Numbered from the stretch's first letter, positions 1-8,338 are shown. The stretch is DNA of 8,619 nucleotides from Rubrivivax sp. (GCA_016719535.1 JADJYX010000038.1:1-8619); one strand, 5' to 3'. Notes: generated by a model not told the origin, from the sequence alone. Numbers and translations are program-made.

Positions 1-36
1 GATCTGGGCGTCGAGCCGTTCGCGCAGCGTGGTCAT
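1..36 (-). CDS. 5' end of an unidentified gene, cut by the window edge
   Basis: Only 12 codons are visible, reading MTTLRERLDAQI. The start is chosen because its ATG overlaps the TGA stop of the upstream chemoreceptor-like gene in an ATGA arrangement (33-36), which usually marks translationally coupled genes in one operon. No Shine-Dalgarno-like sequence lies just upstream, which fits re-initiation. The fragment is too short to assign to a family. By neighbourhood it may belong to the same signalling operon, but that is only inference. Confidence 0.5.
   Translation of the reverse strand, partial: MTTLRERLDAQI
33..36 (-). other. ATGA stop/start overlap, receptor to next gene
   Basis: On the minus strand ATGA holds the TGA that ends the receptor (last residues DPDFSP) and the ATG of the next, truncated gene. 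This assumes the receptor frame restored at the break near 130, so it is less certain than the overlap at 1827-1830. Confidence 0.55.
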
Positions 37-1133
37 GGCGAAAAATCCGGATCCCAGCGCTGTTCCAGCAACTGGTCGGCCAGGCCCTGCAGGTGGGTGT
101 TCAGGTCGTGCATCGCGCGGCACGCACCCACGCGCGCTGGCGCATCACGTCGTGCATCTGCGCGTCGCCCAGGGCGTCCATCAGGCGCACCTCGATCTCC
201 TGGTGCCCGGCACGGACCCTTCGATCACCCGCTGCAGATCGGTGGTGGCCGCGGCGAAGCGCTGTTGCATCGCGGCGATGTCCGCCATCACCTGGCGCAT
301 GTTGCTGGTGGCTGCGCTGCCCATCGAGGCCTCGGTGGCGTTGGTCAGCTCGTTGTCCACGCCCACGGTGGCGGCGGCGATGCGCTTGCCGAGGTCCACC
401 GCCGCGGCACCGGTGCGGTTGGAGAGCTGGCGAATCTCGGCCGCCAGCACCGCGAGGCTGTGGCCGCCTCTGCCGGCGCGGGCGGCTCGATCGCGGCGTT
501 GATGGCCAGGAAGTTGGTCTGCCGGGCCACCGCCGTGATCTCGTCGACCAGCGGCGCCAGCGCCTTGATCGCGTGCAGGCGCTGCACACGTTCCAGGTTG
601 GATCGCAGATCCTCTTCCTGCTTCTGGACGAACATCTCCAGGATCGCGCCCAACTGGGCGTCCACCATCACCTTGTTCTTCATCACCGCGGTCAGCTCGA
701 CGCCGTTCGCCTCGGAGGTGCGGATGCGGTCGAACTGGGTGCGCGACACCTGAAAGTGGATCGAATCGATGCGCTCGATCATCTGCCGCATGCCGCGGTC
801 GATGTCCTGCAACCCGCCGTCGAGCTGCCGGCTCATCACGTCCAGGTAGGGCGCCACCCGGCGCACCTCACGCACTGCCACCGTGCGCGGCATGCCTTTG
901 AGCGCGTCGGTCAATCCGGTGGCAGCGGCTCCGGTGCTCAGCACCCAGCGAGAGCTTAGCGCCAGCAGCGCCATCACGCACAGCACGCTCAGCAGGGCTA
1001 CCGCCGCATGCTCGTAACGATCCGCCAGCCCGAGCTTCGACAACACCGCGGTCTCCAGCCAGTCGTTGCCCAGCAGCGCCAGCAGCACGGTGGCAGCCGC
1101 AGCCAGCCCGATCGCGATGACCAGGCGTCGCAT
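33..1133 (-). CDS. Short membrane methyl-accepting chemotaxis-like receptor, frame broken at three places
   Basis: About 367 codons from MRRLVIAIGL. Two hydrophobic segments (about residues 4-22 and 42-60) are separated by only some 19 residues, so there is no room for a periplasmic ligand domain. The rest is a cytoplasmic helical signalling region. The MCP hairpin tip begins near residue 201 (VARQTNFLAINAAIEA) and, after a frame correction, continues ARAGRGGHSLAVLAAEIRQL. Family members pass signals to CheA through CheW. The C-terminus, ending WDPDFSP, carries no NWETF-like CheR/CheB tether. The frame breaks near 485 (base missing in the IEAARAG codons), 218 (G-run) and 130; adding one base at each restores a single frame from ATG to TGA, and the span is a multiple of three as expected. 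The start has only a weak ribosome site; an in-frame upstream ATG at 1283 gives an extension that does not look like protein. The MCP family call is firm; the ligand is unknown. Confidence 0.8.
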
Positions 1134-1422
1134 CGGGTTGAATATCTTCGGCCGGCGGCCGGCATCACCCCGACTCCGCAAGACGAGCGCGTGCCTGCCG
1201 GGTGACGCCGCATTGGCACCCCATCGGGTGCGCCGCGCACGCGGGACGATGCAGGCCGATCGGACGCTCGGGCTAGGCAGCACAACATGAGATGGTTCGT
1301 GTCGATGGGTTGGCAGGCGGCGAATCTCGGCACGGCGGGGACCGGCGCCCTTGCATGGGTCTTCGGCCAGTGCTGCGGCAACTTGATGCCGCCGTCAAGC
1401 CGCACCCTGTGGAAGATCGCAC
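1134..1422. other. 289-base gap between response regulator and receptor genes
   Basis: I see no convincing gene here on either strand; the open frames crossing it have no recognisable motifs and look like by-products of high GC. It separates the response regulator stop from the receptor start, so it could hold a promoter for the receptor gene, but no clear -35/-10 pair was found. One small inverted repeat, GCCGG-CGG-CCGGC at 1151-1163, lies 17 bases before the receptor ATG on the minus strand. Its stem is only 5 bp, and in DNA this rich in G and C it may be chance. Confidence 0.45.
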
Positions 1423-1830
1423 TCAGGCGACGGTATCCAGCCTGGTCTCGTGCACCAGCCGACGATCTCCAGCAGCCCCAGGGCTGAAGGGCTTGACCAG
1501 GTAGGCCTGCACGCCGGGGGCCATGCCGGCCTGGACGTTCTGCGCCTGGCCCAGCGCCGACAGCATCACGGTGGGGATCTGGCGCAGCACCGGGTCGGCC
1601 GCCAGGATCTTGCCCACCTTCAGGCCGTCGGTGCCCGGCATCATCACGTCGAGCAGGATCAGGTCCGGCTTGGCTGAACGCGCCAGCGCCAGGCCCGCAT
1701 CGCCGTCCCCGGCCTCCAGCACATGGAAGCCCTTGAATTCCAGCGTCATGCGGATCAGGCGGCGGATGTCGGGCTGGTCCTCGATGGTCAGCACGGTGGG
1801 TCTCAGGGGGTTGTTCGCGGTGGGCGTCAT
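1423..1830 (-). CDS. Single-domain CheY-like response regulator
   Basis: 135 residues, the size of a stand-alone receiver domain with no DNA-binding or enzymatic output. The acidic pair is E17/D18, the phospho-acceptor Asp is D61 in LLDVMMPGTDG, the switch Ser is S91 in VMLSALG, and the conserved Lys is K113 in YLVKPFSP. It should accept phosphate from a histidine kinase and signal through protein contacts. The start overlaps the kinase stop as ATGA (1827-1830) and has no ribosome site of its own, so translation is probably coupled and the kinase is the likely partner. The stretch right after KPFSP (about 1456-1490) reads GAAGDRR in the open frame, but a neighbouring frame gives LGLLEIVG, the expected last helix of a receiver. 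Two compensating indels are therefore likely; the frame returns for the tail LVHETRLDTVA. Receiver identity is firm; the target is unknown. Confidence 0.9.
   Translation of the reverse strand: MTPTANNPLRPTVLTIEDQPDIRRLIRMTLEFKGFHVLEAGDGDAGLALARSAKPDLILLDVMMPGTDGLKVGKILAADPVLRQIPTVMLSALGQAQNVQAGMAPGVQAYLVKPFSPGAAGDRRLVHETRLDTVA
1827..1830 (-). other. ATGA stop/start overlap, kinase to response regulator
   Basis: On the minus strand the four bases ATGA contain the ATG of the response regulator and the TGA of the kinase. No Shine-Dalgarno sequence precedes this ATG. The arrangement indicates one transcript and coupled translation, supporting a cognate kinase/regulator pair. Confidence 0.8.
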
Positions 1831-4818
1831 GGAGGCTGGTCCGTTGGGGTCACATCGTTTCGAGCGCTTCGTCGTGCTCGGGGTGGCAGAAGTCGGTGGT
1901 CGGGCAGCGCCGCAGCGCGACCCGATGGGCAGGTTGCCGCGGGCAGCCAGATGCGGAACCGGGCGCCACCGCCTTCGGCGTTGGTCGCGCTCAGGTGGCC
2001 GCCGTGGGCCTGCACGATCTTTCGGCTGATCGTCAGGCCCAGGCCGGTGCCGCCCGCACCGTCGCGCGTGCGGCTCGATTGCACGAAGGGCTCGAAGATG
2101 GTCTCAGCTCGTCGGGCGGAATGCCGGGCCCGTGATCGCGCACCCACAGCGCGACGCCTCGGTGCCGTGGTCGGCGCAGTCGATGGTTATCACCGAGCCC
2201 TCGGGCGCGAAGCGCATCGCATTGGCCAGCAGGTTGCGGATCACCTGCTGGATGCGGAGATCGTCCACCTCGGCGGCCAGCCGCGGCAGGGGCTCGGGCA
2301 GCAGCACCCCCAGCGCGCGCGCTGGTCGGCCAGCGGGCGCAGTTCCTGCACCACCGTCGCGGCCAGCGCCGCCAGGTCGCCCGGTCGCAGCACCATCGAA
2401 TCCGCGCTGCCGTCGATCTTGGAGATGTCGAGCGGTTCGTTCACCAACCTGAGATGCGCATGCCGCCATCGTGGATGTCGGTGAACATGGCCAGGTAGCG
2501 GGCATCGTCCTGGGCGAAAAACTTGCCCAGGTCCGAGAAGCCGATGATGGTCTGCAGCGGCGTGCGCAGTTCGTGGCTCATCGTGGCGATGAAGTCGGAC
2601 TGGGCCCGGTGCGCGCGTTCGGCCTCGTTCTTGGCCTGCGCCATGTCGGTGAGGTCGACACGAAAGCCCACGGTGTGGCCATCGGGCATGCGGCGGTCGA
2701 TGATGCGCAGCACCCGCCCGTCGCTGACCTGCTGGATGCGCGTGACGTCGCCGGAGTGGTGCTTGTGCATGCATTCGGCCACCCAGTCGTCGACCCGCCC
2801 CACGGCGTCCGGAAACGCCCGGCCCGCACTGCCGCGCAGGATGTCCTCGAAGCGCACCCCGGGCGCGATCTGTTCGCGCATGGCATGGAAGAGGTCACGG
2901 TATTTCTGGTTGCAGAACACCAGCCGGTCGTCGGGGTCGTACAGCACGAAGGCCTCGTCCAGCGCTTCCATCGCGCCGCGCAGCAGGCCGTCGCTGCGCC
3001 GCAAGTCCTCGGCCATCGCGCGTCTTGCGCTGACGTCCTGCAGCACGCCCACGATGCGCCGCACGCCACCATCGCCGTATTCGCGCTCGGCCACCAGCCG
3101 CACCCAGATCTGCCGACCCTTGATCGTGGTCATCGGCAACTCGACGTCGCGCTGGCCGGCGCCGCTCCAGTCCTGCAACAGGATCTGCCGGATCGTGGCC
3201 TGTGCCGACGGCGCGAACTGCGCCAGCACCTGTGCCAGCGTGGGGCGGTGGCCGAGCGGGCGGTCGAGGATGCGGCAGCCCTGGTCGGTCACCTGGAAGG
3301 TGAGCGTCTGCAGGTCGAGCGCCCAGCCGCCCACGCCGCCGATGCGCTCGGCCTTGTCCAGCATGGCCTGGCTGGCCAGCAACTGCGCCTCGGCCTGCTT
3401 GCGCGCGGTGATGTCGGACCTCGATCGCCACGAAGCCGGTGAGCTGGCCTGCGCCATCGCGCAGCGGCTGGATCTCGATGTCCACCCAGTAGATGCGGCC
3501 GGTCTTCGGCGCGGTTGGAGCAACTCGCAGCGGAAGTCCTGGCCAGCCTCCAGCGCAGCGCGCAACTGGCCGAGCACCCAGCGGTCGGTGCCTTCGAACT
3601 GCTGCTTCTTGCCGGCCTTCTCACCCAGCAACTCGGCCCGGGTATAGCCCGTCAGGTGCTCCGAAGGGGCCTGTTCACCCAGGTGATCAGGCGGTGTTCA
3701 TCGGTGATGACCACGCCGTTGGACGTGCGCCGCGCCACCAGCGCCAGCTTCTCCAGCTCAGCGGTCATGTCGCGCGCCAGCCGTTCGGCCTGCCGGCGCG
3801 CCTGACCCTGTCGATGCACCCAGGTGGCTGCCAGCGCTGACAGCAGCAGCCCGATGGCCAGCACCAGGGCCGGGATCCAACGCTCCATCCGGCGCTCGAG
3901 GTCGGGCCCGCTGTTCAGGTGCAGCGTCATGTCCCGCCCCGGCAATGCCAGCACGCGCGTGGCCTGGAAGCGGCCTGCCCGGTGCTGATCAGCCGCTGGA
4001 TCGGTGGCCGGCCCGAGCGCGCTGCCGGAGTCGTAGATCTGCCGGTCGGCCGCGTTCCCCGCGCCGGGATCGACCAGTTCGAAGGCCAGTTGCCCGGCCT
4101 CGCCGCGCGCCAGGTCGTCCAGCACGTCGGCGATCAGGATCGGCGCGAACACCAGGCCGGCCAGCGCGGCCTGCCGTTGGCTCGGCGTCGCGGGATGGGT
4201 GCCCTGCCGGAACACCGGCAGGTAGAGCACGAAGCCGGCGCGCCGGCCATCGGTACCCAGGCGCAGGTTCATGCGTGGCGACAGCATGGCCTGGCCGGTG
4301 GCGATGGCCTGCTCGAGCTTCGCTCTGCGCTGCGGTTCTGCCGCCCACGTCCAGGCCCAGAATCCCGGTGCCCCGGGGGCCGAGGATCTGGATGACATAC
4401 AGCGGATCCTGGTTGGCGAAGCCCAGGTCGCGGAGGTCGAAGTTCGGTGCGCCATCGGCCCGCTGCGCGGCGGCGAACGCCGGCAGATCGTCGCGCGCCA
4501 CGCGCTGGATGAAGTTGAAGTGGCGCACCGACGGAAAGTCGCGCGGTAGGTCGCCCGAGGCGACGTAGTCCTGAACTGCGCGCGGCGCATGGGGCCCATG
4601 GCGTCGTGGGCGGCGGCCAGGCCCTGCAGGCCGCGCAGCGGCTCGCGGAACTGCTGGGTGATGACGCTGGCCATGCGGTCGGCGTGGCGTTCGAACTCGC
4701 TGATCGCTTCGGCATCGATGCGCGACTAGGTGAACAGCGCAAGCGCCACCGAGAGGCTTGCGCCCAGCAGAAGCGCTGCCGCCGGCAGGCGCTGGATAAT
4801 TGCGAGTGGCTTGGGCAT
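1827..4818 (-). CDS. CHASE-PAS sensor histidine kinase, frame broken at several places
   Basis: About 997 codons. Order: TM helix (residues 11-30), CHASE-type extracellular sensor (FPSVRHFNFIQRV, GFANQDPLYVIQILGP, then LDV and RRAKLEQAIATG), second TM (nt about 3879-3820, WIPALVLAIGLLLSALAATW), three PAS regions (nt about 3762-3400, 3390-3005, 3000-2610), HisKA with the phospho-His in ATMSHELRTPL (codon 2573-2575), and a HATPase domain with N box QQVIRNLLANAM, G1 DHGPGIP, F box IFEPFVQ and G2 GTGLGL. CHASE domains usually bind small extracellular ligands; which one is unknown here. The start at MPKPLAIIQR precedes TM1 but has no good ribosome site. Indels are inferred near 4573, 4345, 3672, 3517, 3507, 3419, 2453, 2312-2322, 2157 and 2105, plus an in-frame TAG at 4726-4728. 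Their net effect matches the span length modulo three. It is followed directly by its probable response regulator. Confidence 0.85.
4726..4728 (-). other. In-frame amber codon after the first TM helix of the kinase
   Basis: The minus-strand reading is LALFT-TAG-SRIDAEAISEFERHAD with the same frame open on both sides, so a single substitution (for example from a Tyr TAC) explains it; no indel is needed. As written it ends the kinase after 30 residues. Confidence 0.7.
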
Positions 4819-4955
4819 GCCGGCAGAAGAGGCAGGGCAAGGAGCCGCCGGGCGTTGCGGCCGGCAGGTTGACTGACCGGGATGTCGACCGGCTGGCGGA
4901 AAACTGAAGCGTTCACCCGCCTGCGCGATCCCACTTTCGCCAACACTGCCACGCT

Positions 4956-4976
4956 CGGCGCGGGCTTGCCGCGCCG
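4956..4976. repeat. Perfect 8-bp inverted repeat (hairpin) in the divergent region
   Basis: CGGCGCGG, loop GCTTG, then CCGCGCCG: eight perfect G/C pairs around a five-base loop. No T-run follows on either strand, so it is not a typical intrinsic terminator. It could be an operator for a dimeric regulator, a 5'-leader RNA structure for the plus-strand transcript, or chance in high-GC DNA. Confidence 0.6.
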
Positions 4977-5135
4977 CTGCCGGGGCCAAATCCAGGCCAT
5001 ATGCCGTGCTTTTCCGGGATCGGACGGGCGCTGGCTTTCAACAATGGCGAGTGACGACCTGTTGGTCGAAAGGTTTTTCGAGCTGTCTTCCGCGCCGCCG
5101 GCGCTTCACTCCCCCCCTGCCAACCCCAACACCGC

Positions 5136-5140
5136 AAGGA
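5136..5140 (+). promoter_or_regulatory. Ribosome binding site of the receptor-CheW gene
   Basis: AAGGA ends eight bases before ATG at 5149. It is the best start signal on either side of the divergent region and decides for MAIVKKPVTA over the in-frame ATG at 5044, which has none. Confidence 0.7.
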
Positions 5141-5148
5141 CTTCTGCC

Positions 5149-8100
5149 ATGGCCATCGTCAAGAAACCCGTCACCGCCAATTCCGCAACTTCCGCCGCCG
5201 CTGCCCCTGCCGCGGGCCCGCTCCGCCGCGGTGGCGGCCCGTGACGCCGAGCTGCAGCGCAAGCGCGCGCGCACGCTGGCCAAGCAGCAGCAGGCGGCAG
5301 AGCGCATTGCCGCGGCCACCGGGCAGATGTCGTCGGGCATCGCCGAGGCCGCCTCGGCGGCCGAGGAGCTCAAGCGCGCCGCCGACCAGATCGCCACCGG
5401 CGCCGAAGAAGCCTCGGGTGCCGCGCAGGAATCGCTGGCCGCCTTCAAGCAGGTGGAAGCCTCGATCATGCGCCAGTTGCAGAACGCCGAGCTGAGCCGC
5501 AGCAAGGCCGAAGCCACCCAGGCCCTGGTGGCCAAGACCTTGCCGACGTCGCCGCGCTGGTCACCAACGTCGGCATCGCGGCGCAACGCCAGGCCGCCTC
5601 GGTCGGCATGGTCGCCGAACTGGAGAAAGCAGGCCGCCAATATCGGCGACATCGTCAAGGCGGTGGCGCGCATCGCCGACCAGACCAACCTGCTGGCGTT
5701 GAACGCCGCCATCGAGGCGGCGCGCGCCGGCGAACACGGCAAGGGTTTCGCCGTGGTCGCCGACGAAGTGCGCACCCTGGCCGAAACCTCCGAGAAAAGC
5801 GCCAAGCAGATCCAGGACCTGGTCGGCCAGATCCAGCACGAGGTCAAGGTCATTGCCGACGGCATCGGCAAGTCGGCCAAGCAGGTCGAAGGCGAGGTCG
5901 AGAACGGCAAGGCCATCACCCTGCAGCTCGAGCAGATCCGTCTGGACGCGGTGGAGATCGTCAAGGGGTCAGGGAAATCGCCGTCGGTGCCTAGCAGTCG
6001 GCCACCGCCACCAGCAGGCGCTCAAGGGGCTCGGAAGACATCGCCGCCGCCTCGAGGAGCAATCCGCCGCCGCCGAGGAAACCGCCAAGACCGTCGCCGA
6101 GCAGGCCCAGGCCCTGGCCGCACTGCGAGCAGACCGCCGCCAACCTTTCGGAAATTGCCGAGGATCTGAAGAACTCCACGGACGTCGCCAAGAGCGCCGA
6201 GGAAGTGGCCTCGGCAGCCGAGGAACTGTCTTCGGCCGTACAGGAAATCAGCCGCTCCGGCTCCCAGATCATGGCCGCCATCGACCAGATTCGCAAGGGT
6301 TCCGAAGTCCAGGCCGCCGCTGCCGAGGAATCGTCGGCGGCGATCACGCAGATCGAGAAGGGCGTTGAACTGGCCCAGCAGCGCGCTACTGCCGGTGGCG
6401 AAAAAGTATCAAGCAGGTCAAGGACCTCGAGCTCGTGTCGCGCCGCATCGACAAGATCGTCGACGCCATCACGACGGTGTCGATCCAGACCAACATGCTG
6501 GCCGTCAACGGCTCGATCGAAGCGGCGCGCGCCGGCGAATTCGGCAAGGGTTTCGTCGTCGTCGCCACCGACATCCGCAATCTGGCCCATGACTCGGCGG
6601 AAAACGCCGATCGTATCAAGGACCTGGTGAAGGCCGTTCAGGATCAGATTGGCGTCGTCGGGCGCGACCTGGAAGAAATTCTCGTCTCTGCGCTGGCCGA
6701 AGTGGAAAAGGCCAAGGCCAACACCGCCAATCTGGTAACCATCGAAACCGACATCGCCGACGTCGAGAAGGGTACGGCTGAAATCCTGGCCGCGGCCACT
6801 GAAATCGCAGCCGCCATCAGCCAGGTGAAAAAGGGCGACAATTTGTCACCTTCATCACCGGCGGCGAAGTCTTTGCGGTCGATATGGCGCCGGTGCAGGA
6901 AATCATCCGCATGCCCGACGTGGTGCGGGTACCGCTGGCGCCAATCGCGCTCGACGGTTTGTCCAACCTGCGCGGGAAAGTGCTGCCGATCATCTCGCTA
7001 CGCCGCATTCTTGGCTTCAGCGAGCATGAACACGACGACTCGACGCGCGCCCTGGTGATCGATTTCGGCCAGCCGCTGGGCTTCGTGGTCGACCGTGTGG
7101 CCAGCGTGGTGGGCGTCGAATCGGCCAGGATCGAGGGCGTCGAGGCATTCGCAGCACCGTCAACACCGAATTGCTGTCCGGAATCATCAAGGATGTCGGC
7201 GGCCACGCGATGACCATGGTGCTCGATTTTGCCAAGTTGATCGCACAGGAGTTTCAGGAAATTGCCGCTACGACCCGCAACGTAGCGATGGGCACCGGGC
7301 TGGCGAGCGCCACCGCAGCGAGGAGGAGCGAAAGCAGCGACGAACTGCAGCTGGTCAGCTTCGACGTGGCCGGGCAGGAATACGCCATCACCATCGAGGA
7401 CGTGCAGGAGATCGTTCAGGTGCCCGAACGGATCATCCATGTGCCGCACTCGGAAGCGCATGTGCTCGGCGTGATGACGCTGCGCAACCGCCTGTTGCCA
7501 TTGGTGAGCCTGCGCCGGATGTTCGACCTGCCGCCGCAGGAGGCGGACGAGCATAGCCGCATCGTCGTCGTCGCCCTGGGCGCGGCCTCGGTGGGCGTCG
7601 TGATGGACAACGTCAATGAAGTACTGCGCGTTGCCCGCTCGGAAGTCGACGCCATGCCCGGCCTGCTGGTTCGCGAAGGTGATCTTGCGGACATTTCCCA
7701 GATCTGTCGCCTGGAGGGCGGCAAGCGCCTGGTGTCGATCATCTCCGCCGCCAACCTGTTCCATCATTCGTCCATCAAGGAGGCCTTGACCAGCGTGGAG
7801 AATTCAGGACGACAACCAGCCAGCCGAGCAGAACCGGGCTCGACGAAGACCACCGGCGACGACGAACAGGTGGTGGTGTTCCGCCTCGACAACGAAGAGT
7901 TCGGCGTGCCGATCGACAGCGTGCAGGAGATCGTGCGCGTCCCCGAAGAGCTGACGCACATGCCCAAGGCGCCGGCCTCGTCGGAAGGTGATCAACCTGC
8001 GGGGCGCGGTGCTGCCGGTGATCGACCTGCGCCGCCGCCTGGGCTGCCGACCGCCGAGCGCAACGACCGCCAGCGCGTCATGGTGTTCCTGATCGAGGGG

Positions 8101-8306
8101 ATGCGCACTGGCTTCATCGTCGATTCGGTGGCCGAAGTGCTGAAGATCCCAGCGCCCGCCATCGAGCCGGCGCCCAGACTGTCAGCGAGCAGGGCACGCT
8201 GCTGGCGCGCATGGCCAACCTGGAAAAGCAGAAGCGCATGGTGCAGTTGATCGACCCCGCCGCACCTGGTCGGCGACCGCGAGACCTCGCCAGGATGGCA
8301 AAGTAA
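5149..8306 (+). CDS. Soluble chemoreceptor with two tandem MCP hairpins and three CheW domains, frame broken at many places
   Basis: About 1,052 codons from MAIVKKPVTA to TAA. After an Ala-rich start comes a long helical coil with no TM segment or HAMP, so it should be cytoplasmic. Hairpin tip one is canonical (IADQTNLLALNAAIEAARAG, nt about 5674-5733); tip two is divergent (SIQTNMLAVNGSIEAARAG, about 6480-6536). CheW1 (about 6842-7130; EVFAVDMAPVQEIIRMP, NLRGKVLPIISLRR), CheW2 (about 7348-7770; EYAITIEDVQEIVQVPE, TLRNRLLPLVSLRR) and CheW3 (about 7867-8170; EFGVPIDSVQEIVRVPE, NLRGAVLPVIDLRR) follow. Receptor and CheA-coupling functions would thus sit on one chain. Indels are inferred near 5222, 5540, 5626, 5970, 6012, 6029, 6053, 6126, 6410, 6841, 7146, 7987, 8044 and 8183, plus TAG at 5992-5994; their sum fits the length modulo three. 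The linker at 7805-7850 and the tail 8260-8290 may also be shifted. If the join near 6841 is an artefact, this is two genes, mcp and cheW. Confidence 0.75.
5992..5994 (+). other. In-frame amber codon inside the receptor
   Basis: In the frame reading VREIAVGA the next codon is TAG, followed by CAGTCGGCCACC (QSAT). Related receptor coils commonly read QQ here, so CAG changed to TAG by one C-to-T difference is the simplest account. It lies in the most error-dense stretch (5970-6130), so a base-call error is likely. Confidence 0.6.
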
Positions 8307-8338
8307 TGCGGCCGAAGGGCAGGGAGCACGTATTCGCC

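Larger units (their letters stand above)
4819..5148. promoter_or_regulatory. Divergent intergenic region between kinase and receptor-CheW genes
   Basis: 330 bases separate the two divergent starts, so promoters for both blocks should lie here. I could not identify a convincing sigma-70, sigma-54 or flagellar sigma-28 promoter. A TTGACT at 4869-4874 has no suitable -10 partner. The region holds a perfect GC-rich hairpin (4956-4976) and a smaller inverted repeat, GCGCC-GCC-GGCGC at 5092-5104, both upstream of the plus-strand start. No small gene was recognised. An in-frame ATG at 5044 would lengthen the receptor by 35 residues but lacks a ribosome site. Confidence 0.6.

Noticed and set aside
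93..959. 288-residue plus-strand open frame opposite the short receptor
   Set aside because: Arg/Ala/Pro-rich, without motifs, antisense to a gene with TM helices and an MCP tip.
998..1405. 135-residue minus-strand open frame spanning the gap before the receptor
   Set aside because: It overlaps the receptor TM region in another frame and reads as Arg/Cys/Pro-rich low-information protein.
2471..3647. Long plus-strand open frames (323 and 374 residues) opposite the kinase
   Set aside because: They lie antisense to a region with clear PAS and HisKA motifs, show no domain of their own, and have no ribosome site. High-GC codon structure leaves such frames open.
4869..4874. TTGACT as a sigma-70 -35 element
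   Set aside because: The sequence 16-18 bases downstream has no TATAAT-like hexamer.
5044..5148. Earlier start for the receptor-CheW gene (MASDDLLVERFF)
   Set aside because: In frame, but without a Shine-Dalgarno sequence; ATG at 5149 has AAGGA at good spacing.
5038..5964. 308-residue minus-strand open frame opposite the first MCP hairpin
   Set aside because: It mirrors the receptor codons; its Ala/Ser-rich sequence has no recognisable fold and it overlaps the strong MCP motif on the plus strand.
33..8306. Programmed ribosomal frameshifting as the cause of the frame breaks
   Set aside because: There are far too many sites, in both directions and on both strands, with no shared slippery motif and downstream structure.
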